Shown here: piece by piece, positions 53,096 to 64,000 of the stretch | Layout of the letters: each line of letters begins with the position of its first letter | Position numbering within the stretch: position 1 is the stretch's first letter | Assembly (NCBI GenBank): GCA_025602905.1 | Contig: JAHLKI010000001.1 | Span: 372,001 to 436,000, forward strand | Reading direction: 5' to 3' | Length of the DNA: 64,000 nt | DNA from: Phlyctochytrium arcticum | Taxonomy: Eukaryota; Chytridiomycota; Chytridiomycetes; Chytridiales; Chytridiaceae | The notes under the pieces: generated by a model | What the model was told of the DNA's origin: nothing | Databases searched by the model: none | Seen by the model: only the letters and a program-made list of their open reading frames with translations | Program-made: the position numbers and the translations under genes

Positions 53096-53980
53096 CGCCG
53101 CCCATTTCTCGCTATTCAGACGCCATCATACAAAAAAATACGGTCGTCAATGGACGTTTGGCGGGCAGTCAAAGCAACCACCACGAATCCCTCTGCCCCC
53201 AAACGCCGCCCCACCCGCTGTAAGAGACGACGGGAAGAGGACACGCCCACGCCCCTAAAGAAGATAGCCATTACCCAGCCTGTCCGTGGGCCGCAGGAAC
53301 AGGATCATGCAAATCGCAGCATAATTTCAACCACGGAACAATCGACATAACCATTGATGAGATCCTGTTCACCTGAAACACCAAAGCAGTTGGGCAACCG
53401 TAATTTGTCCGTTTACGAAATGGACGGGGACCAAGACCGTGGCGTTAAGAGTCTTGCAGCTATCATATGTGACAAAATTCCCACAATAGTCGAGAACGTT
53501 TGGCGATCAACATTGAAGTTTGGATTGAAGCGGCAGCTTTCTTGGATTGACAGCCTTTCAGTTCATCAATGGGGCCAAAAACTGTGTCTATTTCGCTCTC
53601 TCTCTCTTTGTATTTTTTTTCCCTATCTGTACAGTTTCAACATGTTTTCTCATTATAACTTTTACCTATACTATATGAACTGTTTGCGCGAAAAGCGCAC
53701 CGTGTGCTTGTATGTTCATTCATCAAATCTTCAATTGTGTCGAGAGGTTCTCCGCCCCCTTTGGTAACAACCCACATGACATTCCATACGACAAAACTGG
53801 TATTTTTCACGCAACAACAAGACACACACACACACACACAACAAAAAATAATAAAAGAGTGTACAACGAAAAGAGAGGTTTTACAAAAAAAAAGCTCGGG
53901 GCGCCCAAAAACGGAGAGGTAGAGAGAGGGAGAGGGGTATGTTCAGAGAGAGAGAGAGAGGAAGAAGAGAGATGGAACTA
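53096..53980. other. Region between the copia fragment and GSK3
   Basis: It holds the right 42-bp repeat (53309-53352), an ORF-like stretch ending IISTTEQST, and simple (CA)n and (AG)n tracts near 53822-53842 and 53944-53962. No gene is supported. Confidence 0.45.
53309..53352 (+). repeat. 42-bp direct repeat, right copy
   Basis: The partner of 51959-52000. It is too short to be an LTR; probably a by-product of a local duplication. Confidence 0.7.
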
Positions 53981-55836
53981 CTAGTCGGCCAGTGATGGCT
54001 GGGTGATGGGGATAGGGACAAAGGTGTCCAGGTCAATGCCACGAGCACGGAGAGCGGCTTCGGCGTGCGGGGGGACAAGAGCTCGGTTGAGGTCGGGTTG
54101 GATGGAGAGTTCTAAGGGGTACATGTTAGTGGGGGTGGGTAGAAAAGGGAAGGGAATGACTTACCCATAGGCGAGAAATCAAAGAGCGGGGGTAAATCCT
54201 TTCCATTAGGCATTTTAGTCTCTGGTTTCCGCAACTCATCAAAAAAGTTATGCGCCAGAGCTTCCACAGCCGTAAGTCGATTCACGGGCGTATACTCCAA
54301 CAACCGGCCAATCAAATCCAGCGATTCGGGAGTGGTAGGTTTATTCTTGAAGACTTTTGGCCAGGGGGCCGGTTTGATTTGGGGGAATTTGTATTCGGTG
54401 TAGTTGCGGTTCATGGCCTTGATTTGGTCGCGGGTGGGTGTGCCCAGGACTTTGATGATTTCGACGAGTTGGTCGACGCCGGATTCGCCGGGGAAAATGG
54501 GTTGCCCGAGCATCAGTTCGGCCATTACGCAGCCGGTTGACCAGACATCTGTTCAGCAATCTGAATTAGCATATGTGTGTGCGCATAGTATAGAGAGAGA
54601 GAGTACACATACCAATGCTAACGTTATAATCCGTACTCCCGAAAATCAGTTCCGGTGCCCGGTAATACCGCGAACAAATGTAGGAGACGTTGGGCTCGTC
54701 TTTAATCAGTAACTTGGCACTCCCGAAATCGCAGAGTTTGAGGACTCCACTGGACGGATCGAGCAGCAGGTTTTGCGGTTTAATGTCCCGGTGGCAAATC
54801 CCCAGCGCGTGAATGTACGCCAGCGATCGGAACAGTTGGTACATGTACAGCTATAACAAAGAATGTTCTGGAGTTAGTACTCTATCTGCATCGCGTGAGA
54901 ATATGTGTGTCGGTTACACAAAGTCGACTCCTCCTCCTTCCGCACGCGCGTTCCGTCCCGCAACCATTGTGACTCCTCCTTGCTCCCCACTCCTTCTCCC
55001 TTGCACTCCCGCACCTGCGAAAGAACAATCCCCATGGGCTCGTCGTCGTTCCCGCCCTTCCATTTTGCCTTCCGGAAAAATGTCTGGGGCCAAGAAATGC
55101 CTTCGCTTCGCTCGGCGTCCTCCTCGCCCTCCGGGCTCGTCAGTCTCGTCGCTCCCCCCCCCCCCCCCCCCCCCCCCGCGCCCATCCATTTTTCCTTGCG
55201 GAAAAACGAATGGGCCAAGGCCGCGCTCCGCTCACTCACCTTTATGGAAACCATCGGCATGGTCTGCTTGATTTTAGCGAAATGGCGGGAAGCTCTGTAG
55301 ATGGTTTCGGGTATATACTCCAAGGTCAGATTCAAAAACACTTCATCCTTGCGTTCGCCATTGGAATAAAAGAAGGCTCGTAGGGAACAGATGTTGCGAT
55401 GATCGACGAGACGCATGATTTGGAGTTCACGGTTCTTGAAGCGTTTGTCCTGAAGGACTTTTTTGATGGCGACGGGGTCATTGGAAGGAAGGAGTTTGGC
55501 CTGAAAGACGACACCGAACGAGCCGTTGCCAATGACTTTGTAGTTTGTGTATTGGAGGTCGATGGGTTCGCCGGTTTTGCCGTCGTTGGCGGGGACGGTA
55601 TTGACTTTTGATGAGTCTGGTTCGCCTTTGGGGATTTTTCATTGCGTTAGTTTTATGGTGGAATGCGAGTCCCCCGAAACAAATGATAACTCACTGCTCA
55701 AACGAATGCCGTTGATGACGTTTCCTGCGGATGAAGCTGTTTTTGCGGTGGAAGCGTTGTTGGAGGTGGAGGAGGGAGGAGGGTTGGTGGAATCAAGAGG
55801 CTGCACGACCGTGCGCTTCTTTGTAGTCGAGGACAT
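53981..55836 (-). CDS. Glycogen synthase kinase 3 (GSK3/shaggy family)
   Basis: Five exons (55836-55695, 55625-55240, 54850-54613, 54548-54165, 54111-53981) join in phase to 426 aa. All kinase landmarks are intact: [17 protein letters not shown], the catalytic Lys in [36 protein letters not shown], and the activation-loop Tyr in [12 protein letters not shown]. The GSK3-type C-terminal ARLTA-like block reads [18 protein letters not shown]. It is a Ser/Thr kinase of cytoplasm and nucleus that acts on primed substrates. A pseudogene copy lies at 9276. The second intron, 389 bp, is long for this genome and holds a run of 24 C (55154-55177) between two related segments. Confidence 0.95.
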
Positions 55837-57479
55837 GTCTTCTTTCTCAGTCTTTTGCTTGCTTAATCCTAGTGGTCCAGTCTGTTATAATGTTGATTGC
55901 TCTTTCCCCCCAGGCTATGTGTGGTTTGATTCCTGTTGCGTCGGGAAGTGGGATGAAAGATGGGATGTGTGTGTGTGTGTGGAGACTGCTCACTCTCTCC
56001 GCCTTTTGCCTGTGGCCGCCGACGGGAATGCAGCAGCAAAGAGTTTGACGTGGGATAGGAGGGAGCAAAACACGGAGGAACAGTGATTTCTCGGGTACGT
56101 CCAAAGAGTCAAGAAGTCAAGAGAGGGGGGCCAAAGGGGGAATAACGAGAACGCGGCGCGCGTCAGCAGCTCTCACTGGTCGAATTATGGAAATTGGCGT
56201 AGCGGAGTTGGCACGGGCAGGTGCAGCTTTTTCCAGAGGTTTTTTACGCGCCGGGTGCGGGATATAATATTCCTTGCTGATGCAATGCGAGTGGGGGTCC
56301 TTTTTTTCGATGGATTTTATTTATGCTTTTTTTTTCAGGGACGTGTGTGTGTCGGTTTCGTTAGAGGATCCAATGACTTGGGGGGGGATTGCGGGGAGGT
56401 ACTCGAGTACGACGATATATAGAGGGAGCCCTGGGCGGGCCAGGACCTTTGAATCGCAACGGCAACTGTAGCGGCAACTGCAAGTCAGTCAGTCGAAAGT
56501 CACAAGGCTGATGATGCAGTAAGCAATTTCGGGTGACTGGCTGACTGCTCTCGGCTCTCGCGGGGGAAATGGCTGGGTCCAGCTGGGCTCCAGAGGCTCT
56601 GCAGAGGCTCCAGGCCGTTTAAGTTTACTGTAATGGTATTCAAGGCTACCGAGTGCTGCTGCTGCTGCTGCTGCTGCGAGTAGAATGCGCAGAGGATCAG
56701 ATATCGATTATCGAGTGTGAAAGGCCAAACCAAAAATCCAAAGGCGAGAAACAGAGACGTCATACGAAACAGACGGACTGATAACGGTCACGCGAGAGCG
56801 GCTTCCCGACGCTTCTTTACTCAAAGTTACACGACCGCTCAGGCCCAAGCTCGCGTCCACGTCGACTCCCAGGAACCGAACCCTCCTTCCTCGCCTAATC
56901 CAGGTATTGAACACCCGCATTCGGTCAGACGCGCTCCTAAAACGGAAGAAACGTGTTGCGCGGTGGGGTGTTCGTGTGCACTAAAAAGATATTGGGGAGT
57001 GGGAAACCCAGGGTTTGACAAGTGGATCTTGGGCCTGGAGGACCACTCCTTCAACTCTCGATTTGGGCCAACAGTCACCGCATTGAGCTATGGCAGTTCT
57101 AAAAAGAGCGGAAATTGGTTGTTGGGCACAGTACCCTTGTATTTCTTGGTATCGCCAGTAACCACAAACCGCACGGCCGCGATGGCACGCAAAACGCAGA
57201 GACCGAGCTGACGCTCAATTGGGATGTGTTGAAGCTCAAAGTGGAACTTGATAGTCTCGAAAGAGGTTAGATTTCTGACAAGTGAGAGTGCGGAATTCAA
57301 CGAATTGGGATTAAGGGAGAATCTGCCGCCAAGAGTTTCGTGTCCAAGTCACTCGGCGTCGGCCATTCTCCGCTGCCATTCTCTCTGTGATCAGGATACT
57401 GTACAGGTAGTCCGGTTCTCCCTCTTCTTTCACCTCAACCGTACTCTTTGCACTCTGCTTCATCGTTCAGTTCAACAAC
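55837..57479. other. Intergenic region upstream of GSK3 and the DUF2283 gene
   Basis: It holds a (GT)n tract near 55965-55980, a (GCT)n tract at 56655-56677 and dispersed repeat copy C. Other frames have no domain. Confidence 0.5.
56848..57145 (+). repeat. Dispersed repeat, copy C
   Basis: It matches copy A (1949-2232) from gctcgcgtccac to the end. The core reads gtgcactaaaaagatattgg, with ggatcttgggcctggag downstream. It is the most diverged of the three in the core. Confidence 0.6.
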
Positions 57480-57940
57480 ATGGACATCAAGTCTCGTTAC
57501 TCCCCAGACGTCGACTACCTCAAAATCTATTTCGACAAAATCAGACCCGGCCTCATTTCCGAAAGCGACATTATCGCCGACCCTCCCAACCTCATTATTT
57601 TCGATTACGATAAACAAGGACATATCGTCGCCATCGAGTTGGGGGATATCACATCCTGGTTCTGTCCAGACCTCGTCTCTCAAACCCGGTACATTCCTTT
57701 CCACTTCCACCAACCAATCAAAAACCCTACTGAACATGTTTCTTTCGCAGATTCAAAGGAGAGTATGCATCCGACGTCGACATTCTAACAGTCAATTTCT
57801 CGTCGTCCTCAATAGAGAAAGTGGAACAGTCCGAATTGTGTACAGATTTCATGGCGAATTTGGACAAGGACGGCCTGATCATTGCTCTCGAAATCCGCCA
57901 TGCCAAATCTAAATTCAGAAAACTCTTGTCTTCCTTATAA
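57480..57940 (+). CDS. Two-domain DUF2283 protein, 132 aa
   Basis: Two exons (57480-57688 and 57751-57940) join in phase. Each half resembles the small DUF2283 fold, common in bacteria. The first half starts SRYSPDVDYLKIYFDKI and ends IFDYDKQGHIVAIELGDI. The second starts GEYASDVDILTVNFSSSS and ends NLDKDGLIIALEIRHA. In bacteria the domain is usually a single-copy protein of about 70 aa with unknown function. The duplication and the intron show it is settled in this genome. It may have come by ancient transfer. Confidence 0.75.
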
Positions 57941-58374
57941 TAGGATAATGGACATCTGGGGGCAACTATATGTACCCAAAGATGTCCACTATCCATAGTA
58001 TAGCTTTTCTAATGTTATGTGTGGGTAGACAGCTCCATCCAATTCTTGGGATCGTAGCTTGTTATTCGATTGCAAACCCTGCAAAATGCTTTTCCTTGAA
58101 TTCTTTGTTTCTCCATATCAGCCAGCTTTGCAGAGCAGCAGATGGGCAGAAAATCCAAAACTGTCACTACCGTGATGATGATGTTCTTTCAGGATACAAG
58201 ATGCGATATAGATTTGGTTTTTTTTAACGATTGTTGTCTGATATCAATCGTCCAATGATAAAAGTTGAGCGCATGAATCGTCCGTCTCAAGCAGTGTATA
58301 GGGGACCCAGAAAAGTTGAGTAAAGTTGAAGTCTCAAAAAGCAAACCACAAGTCGAAAAAAGAAAAAAAAAGAT
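57941..58374. other. Intergenic region before tRNA-Arg
   Basis: No gene or repeat is seen apart from an A-rich stretch that would serve as T-run terminator of the minus-strand tRNA (58356-58371). Confidence 0.5.
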
Positions 58375-58447
58375 CGATCTCGACGGGGATCGAACCCGCA
58401 ACCTCTGGATCCGAAGTCCAACACGCTATCCATTGCGCCACGAGACC
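58375..58447 (-). tRNA. tRNA-Arg (anticodon UCG)
   Basis: It folds as a 73-nt cloverleaf: acceptor GGTCTCG with CGAGATC, anticodon stem TTGGA/TCCAG around the loop CTTCGGA (anticodon TCG), and T-arm GCGGGTTCGATCCCCGT. No intron. A T-run terminator follows on the minus strand. It is identical to the plus-strand copy at 59449. Confidence 0.95.
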
Positions 58448-59448
58448 CTTTCGATGAATGTTCCACTTGCCAGGTGCTTCATATACTTTTTGCGTATATC
58501 ATTTACGCTGCATGGGGACCGGGCGCATTGAACGAACAAGTCAAACTCTTTGAAAAGAACATTGAGTGGGGTGGAGAACCTTGATTGTTCAAATGCAGGA
58601 TTGTACCGTTTACCGACTATGTTTGTCTTCAATGGTATTTTTCAACCCCCATTTTCTCTCTATATCACTACTGCCGACCCATACAAATGGTTCATCACCA
58701 CAATCATGAAGAGCAGTTCATAGATGCGGGTGGGAAATTTCGTATCAATATGGACAACCAAAAACTTATCTTACCCCGTCAAAATATGCATTCCCACTGG
58801 ATAATCTAAAGCCAGGTATTTGAACACCAAAACCTCCATCGAATGTCCGCAGCACGGGTTTAGGGGGTTTAGCTCATCAGATGTAGGGATGTTCCGGGTG
58901 TCATTGCTGTGAGGCCGTCAGCCTTACAACGACAGCCAAGCCATGGATATCAAGGTTTTTGGTCGGTCGACCACTTCATCCGTCAACAGTTCCCATCTAA
59001 TGTAAACCGATAGTGATTGGGTACAGCATGCAGCGCAACCGTCCAAATCGTTCATTATGGACGCTACCCACCTTCTTTTATAGTGTTTCCTGAGCCATAA
59101 AAAAAGAACGTCAAAATGAGTCTCTCTCTCTCTGGCGGTAATGTCCTTTCGGTTCGTATATCGCTCAGTAATCCATCTTGAGATGTCAGACATGAGAGGG
59201 GTCCAAAACCATTGACTAAAAACCAGCGTTGACAGATAAAATGACAAATAATTAACAGAGATAAAATAATTTCTGGCGTCCGCAAACCCATTTCCCAGAA
59301 AATACCAGCCGGTGTATACCAGTCCAGATTCAATTTCTAGAACGTAATGTGTAGCAAGCGTTGATGAATGTGGACTTTGGATGTAACTTTGACAGCAGAC
59401 GGTTCGTGCGTTTATGAAGCACCTTGCAAGTGGAATATTCATCGAAAG
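58448..59448. other. Spacer between inverted tRNA genes
   Basis: No gene is supported. The long minus-strand frame seen here runs through the second tRNA gene and is a chance frame. About 40 bp next to each tRNA 5' end are homologous (atgaagcacct, gcaagtggaa, attcatcgaaagg). Confidence 0.5.
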
Positions 59449-59521
59449 GGTCTCGTGGCGCAATGGATAGCGTGTTGGACTTCGGATCCAGAGGTTGCGG
59501 GTTCGATCCCCGTCGAGATCG
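59449..59521 (+). tRNA. tRNA-Arg (anticodon UCG), second copy
   Basis: The same 73 nt as 58375-58447 but on the plus strand. It is followed by a T-rich terminator (from about 59524). The shared 5' flank shows a fairly recent inverted duplication. Confidence 0.95.
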
Positions 59522-60476
59522 ATCTTTTCTCTTCTCTTTTTTTTTCTGTTTATTCTTTTGCTTTTTTGCTGCTGCCTATTATCTGGCTGACCGTAGGGGG
59601 TATATGAGCGAGCAACAACTAGTTTCCTGTCTAGATTTTGCTTTTGGTATCGCTGTCCTTGGTTTTTGTGCTTGTTGACGGATAATGCATTGCTCGAAGG
59701 TAATATATCGATACGAAGTGAAGTACTAGGTCGCCGCAGGTATACGGTTAATGGGTCCATTCAGTTTCGGTACTCCACTCCGTCGAAATCGCTAAAGGTA
59801 AACGTTCGGATCACCATGCAAACCCCTGTGGAAATAAAACAGCGCCGGATGAAATAGTGGCTCTCGGCGTGCGTGCGGGATCATCAGCTGTATGCACAGC
59901 GTGGGAAGATCCCAGGGCGTTTTTTTTTGGACTTTTTCATCCCATGTTAGGATGTTTTATATCGCCGCGATCATAGCCATCTTTTCCGTTTTGGGTCTCC
60001 ACATACCACTCCCGCAACCAAAAGCAAAATAAAATTCTGTAGCGCTCGAGTCTCCGTGTATGCCAGCGATACCATAACGTTCGCCGCAGCTTCGACATGC
60101 GTTTCGTCCGCCAGGGGCGTGTACGTACGATGTGGAGACCTAAGGTAAACAGAACCGGATTCCGTGGGCGGGTCTGGTATAGTAGGTTCTTTATTTTTGA
60201 ATCACTGGGAGGCTGTCTGTGAATGGTTTTATATCTCCTCGCACGTGTGACAAGCTGTATATGGGATGCATGAATGGATGGCCAAGAACCACGGCGTGGC
60301 CAAGATAGCTTGCTGCCTATCTTATGGGTGATTGGATGTGAATGCAGTCGTGGAAAATCTACTATACAGTGGGTGTTGAGATGCAATTCCGGCAATTGGA
60401 TGTGAACGGAAGAATAGAAAATCAATTATACAGCTATGAAAAAAATTTGTGTACAATGAAGGGAGACACCCCAGAG
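59522..60476. other. Intergenic region after tRNA-Arg
   Basis: Near 60331-60434 there is an imperfect 63-bp step tandem repeat (attggatgtgaa ... ctatacag or ttatacag). No gene is seen. Confidence 0.5.
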
Positions 60477-63400
60477 CTAATCACCGCCTTCTAGCGAGTC
60501 GAGATAGGCCACCTCGGCTGTCACAGCATCCTTTTCGGCCATACTGCGCACCTTCTCGATCACAGCTTCCTGCTCCTTCTCCGCCACCAGCGATGTACGC
60601 AAAAATACTTCAATCTCGGACGGTCGGCGGTTGGATAAGAGATGGGGAAAGGGAACCATGTTCATGCTGGTTAGGCGGGATGTGCCGGGCGGAGCCGCCC
60701 GTGAGGACGTGGCGGGCGGTGACTGCTGTTGCTGCGGTTGTTGTTGTTGTGGAGGAGGTACGGATGAAGTAGAGACCGTTGAATTACTATCCAGTCCTGA
60801 ATCCTTCCCGCGCGACCCTCCCCCATCTCCATCCATGATACTCGTGGGAAAGATGAGCCCAGCCACCACGAGTGCATGCTCGGCTTCCTTTTTGACAGCC
60901 GGCACCCGGTCCGTCTCCATTAACGTAAACACGGCTTCTTGAATGTCCTTGGACGATCCGAGGAGTCCTAGTTTGTAGGCCGCTTGGATGGCCTCGGCCC
61001 GGACAGAGGCGTGGGGCTCGTGGTATAGGCAGCAACGCAGTGTTTCACGTACTTGGGTATCGGTATTTTGCGTCATTCCAATGGCTAAGAAGGAAAGTGT
61101 GTCACTGAACGTGGCCCCCCAAAAAAAACATGGGCGCATATATTTTGACATACCCTTAACAGCGTATGCCCGCACACGCCAATCAAAGTCATTTAAGCGG
61201 TCAAGTAAGGCGTTGACCATCTCTCGCCGACCTGACCCTAATATACATGCCAGCTAATAGGGGTTGAACCGCCTGGTTAGATACAGGTAGGGTGATTGCG
61301 AAAAATATGTAGGAATCCACCTACCTTGCAAGTTTCCAAGCGCACATTGGCAAACTCGTCATTCAAGCAGGCCAGAAATTGATCCATGCTTTCACTCGTA
61401 ATAATCCCCAGTCTGGCCAGCGATTTGAGCGCGTCCACCCGTCGCAACGGGTCTGGCGAACTAAGCAACCTTAGAATCCATTCGAGGATGGATTTGCCTT
61501 TACCCAGCCGATTCAGCACTACTGCCGCCGTGTCCCGAACCTGAGGATGCCAGTCGTTCCACATAAGTTTGAGTAACACCTCCATGCAAGAAGCGAGCAG
61601 AGCCTGATACTGTTTTCGTTGCGCGACCATGGCTATATGTGCCGGGTCCTGCTCCAGTGCGCGTCGGGCGGCCGTTGCCCGGGTCGTGGGCCGTGAGGCC
61701 GGCTGTGATGTGGAGGGTGAAGGGTCGAGGGTTGCTGCAGATTTCCAGAGATTGCGCATACTATCAGACACAGAAACCTCATCGACCTCGCCAATGGCAG
61801 CCGACAATTTTTGTATATACGTCTCCAGTAACTCGACAGCATCGCATCGAACCTTCCAACTCGTGCTCCCCGAGTCCTCCAACAGTCCCTCCACGACCTC
61901 CTCTACCCAGCGCTCACTCAACCCCTTCAAGGTCGTAATAGCCCGCTGCCGCGCCTCATTATCCAAATCTCCTAATGCACTCCGCAACCGGGCCAACACA
62001 TCCGCATTAATCGTGCCCAAACTCGCAAAACAAGTTGCGGCCAGGTTTCGTTCAAACGCATGACCCGTTTGCAACATGTGCTGTAAAACGCGTTTAAACG
62101 CAATTCCTTCCCATCGGCCCAGCTTCTGATAGGCGTTGAGCGTGATGAGCAACCTGCACGCTTCGAATCTGAGGGCAATGTCATCCGCCTTTTCGGCAGC
62201 CGGTTGACCTGACCCTCCTTCTTCGGTATCCACTATTCCGACTTCGAGAGCCAGAGTCAGCGTCTTGATGACCGCGTCCCACCCTGGCGAATCTCGCACT
62301 GGCGCATCAATCATGTGGACAAAAGGAGTGGTCAGGAAATCCGTCACATGGGTGATGGACCACTGGGGTGGAGAGATTTCAGCACTGGAGCCTTTTGGCT
62401 TGATGGATACTGAAGCGCTAGGTGGCTCAGGGGCGTGCATATAATGGACATCCTTTGAGAGGCGTTTGACTGTGCGTGAAACCCTAGTTAGTCAAAGTGG
62501 AGAATCTTGGATTGAAAAAAAAACTTACGCATGGTAACAAGCCTGGCTAAATTGAACGCGTAAAGGTCGATTTTGACCGGTGCACTCCTCGGAACATGCG
62601 GATCCTGCCGAATCATTTGCGCAATTGATGTATGTCGCTTGGTGGGCTATTTTCATCATCAATAAAAGTGTTTGGTTACGAGCCAAAAAAAAATGATGGT
62701 GCATACCTTTCCCAGAGCTTGTAAAAACCGAGTTGCGTCCGTCGAGAGGGAGTGTAGCATGCCGCTAGCGGTAGCTGGCCTGGATGCCGTATCTTCAGCC
62801 GAACCAGTCCCACCGCCGGGCTCAATACTCTGACTATTGATCCCAGCAACGTCTTCCTCAGGCTCTACCCCAACCTCCTCATCAACTACTTCCTTCACTT
62901 CAGGTATCACCAATGCAAGATCATAATCATCTGCGTTGGATTCAGCGGATGAAGGCATTCCAGTTCGTGATCGCATTTCTGCCGCCTTGATGGCTTTTCG
63001 CATATCTCCTCCCGGGGTATAGGCACCCCGCCGCTTGCGCCGCGGGACAACTTGGCCGCCGGCTCGACCGGTGGCCAGCGGCTGGTCGATTTGGGACCCG
63101 GTACCGGTAAGCGTTACCCGGATGAGCGAGGTGATGGATGCGTCGGTCAGAGCGGTAGCCTCTGGGTCGAGCGTGTCCTTGGTTAGTTTTTTCAGAAAGC
63201 GGACGGTGGAGCGAGACAGCGTTTTGGGAGATTTAGGACGCGGGGGTGTTGCCGGGTGAGATGGTAGAGCAGGTTGTCGGGCAAGAAGAACGGCTTTCGA
63301 AAGTTGGACTGCCGGTGTACCCGGTCGGGATGGGCTTCCAGCGTCACTCGCCAAGGGAATGGTCATGGACGCAAACCGTGTTGAAGGTTTTGATCCGGTA

Positions 63401-64000
63401 GTGGGACGTGATCGGGTCGGTGACCCTCGCCCACTCCTCCGCCCCTCGTCTCCCCCATTCATCATTTGTTTCAAGTCCACTCCTTCGGCTCGCTGCCATA
63501 CCTCGAGCATAAAGGGCACGTTGCGAGTGGAGAAACTTTCGGCGGGTTTGCCAGCATACCGTCCTCCAGGTGTGTTTGGGCGTGTGCCGTCCTGCTCGCC
63601 GCCCGGGGTCATGCTCCCGTTGGCGGCAATAGCTTCGGCAGCTAGGGAGTGTGCTGAAGGTAGTACGTCGATCGGTCGTATAAAGGCGTGATCAGATGAG
63701 CCGGCATGTATGCGTTTCGGTGGAAAACTAGCCTGTAGCCACATTGATTTGTGAGGCTGGGATATCTCTGGAACAGTTGAATGTCCACCAGTGATTGTTG
63801 GCGGATGATCTTGCCCACGCCCTCCCTGCCCCACTTCCTCAAATAAACCCCCCGAGCTCAACAGATCACCCATTTCTCGTCGCAGATCTGCTTCCACCCT
63901 CAACTGCAATCGCTCTTCCCCGCCGCTCTGCCGTTGTCGCCGGTTCCGCTTCAGTCGGCCCATCGCAACCCGACACCCCTCCACCAATTTATGCGCTTCC
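60477..64000 (-). CDS. Large HEAT-repeat protein, 5' end outside the window
   Basis: Five exons are visible: beyond 64000 to 62707, 62646-62529, 62469-61325, 61253-61154 and 61084-60477. They join in phase to at least 1,087 aa. The first part is unstructured Ser/Pro/Gly-rich sequence. From about 62400 on, HEAT-type helix pairs repeat, such as SWKVRCDAVELLETYIQKL, HPQVRDTAAVVLNRLG, PLRRVDALKSLARLGIITSE, FDWRVRAYAVKG and HASVRAEAIQAAYKLG. The C-terminus has a Gln-rich linker and a helix, EIEVFLRTSLVAEKEQEAVI. HEAT repeats bind other proteins. I considered INTS4 and HEATR4 as homologues, but could not confirm either. Confidence 0.75.

Noticed and set aside
51959..53352. LTR pair of the copia fragment
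   Set aside because: The repeats are only 42 bp, lack TG...CA ends and do not border the polyprotein remnant closely.
58924..59760. Long minus-strand open frame of 278 codons
   Set aside because: It runs straight through the tRNA-Arg gene in reverse and has no domain; its middle is the tRNA complement.
60477..64000. INTS4 (Integrator) identity for the HEAT-repeat gene
   Set aside because: Only generic HEAT features agree; specific INTS4 blocks were not found, so I kept the neutral call.

Overview
The window is nuclear DNA of a fungus. Its genes are split by short introns of about 50-80 bp with GTAAGT-type donors. They include an alternative NADH dehydrogenase with an EF-hand, a secreted large-subunit catalase, GSK3, eIF2-beta, eIF3l and a fungal CofD/UPF0052 protein. 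A CASTOR1-like arginine sensor and a C1orf109/AIRIM-like protein sit beside them. I remember both mainly from animals, so I infer an early-diverging (for example zoosporic) fungus; this is inference, not proof.

The main finding is a complete Polinton/Maverick (adintovirus-like) provirus at 17919-39004 (21,086 bp). It starts AGTGAGTC and ends GACTCACT, has terminal inverted repeats of 572 and 481 bp, and is flanked by a perfect 6-bp duplication, TCCAGC (17913-17918 and 39005-39010). From left to right it carries: a retroviral-type integrase (-); a giant adenovirus-fibre-like spike gene (-); a Pro/Lys-rich protein (-); two small + strand proteins, one very basic; a candidate double-jelly-roll major capsid protein (-); a basic coiled-coil protein (-); an F-box-like protein (+); a Helitron-like zinc-domain fragment (-); a small ORF (+); a candidate penton protein (-); an A32/FtsK-type packaging ATPase (+); a repeat-bearing PPPY protein (-); an F-box/Cys-rich protein (-); and a family B DNA polymerase joined to an SF1 helicase and an HNH-like tail (+). 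I see no adenovirus-type maturation protease. Four genes (integrase, fibre, F-box/Cys-rich, polymerase-helicase) are broken by one-base phase changes, three of them in or beside short A or G runs. The copy is therefore recently decayed, uses frameshifting, or contains sequence errors.

The provirus sits in what was a spacer of about 280 bp between two divergent host genes, the NADH dehydrogenase (15694-17655, -) and the AIRIM-like gene (39071-39823, +).

Left host arm (1-17912): a repeat-rich gene-free stretch, a GRAM-domain membrane protein, catalase, a GSK3 pseudogene that kept its introns, a C2H2 zinc-finger factor, the CASTOR-like gene, a small coiled-coil gene and the NADH dehydrogenase. 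Right host arm (39011-64000): AIRIM-like, a CENP-B/pogo-type DNA-binding protein rich in Gln, CofD-like, eIF3l and eIF2-beta head to head, a 4-kb mosaic of duplicated coiled-coil fragments with a Ty1/copia remnant, the intact GSK3, a double-DUF2283 gene, two inverted tRNA-Arg(UCG) genes, and a HEAT-repeat gene that runs off the right edge. A dispersed, possibly tRNA-derived repeat occurs three times (about 1949, 5329 and 56848). Coordinates of spliced genes were worked out by hand from splice signals and frame continuity.
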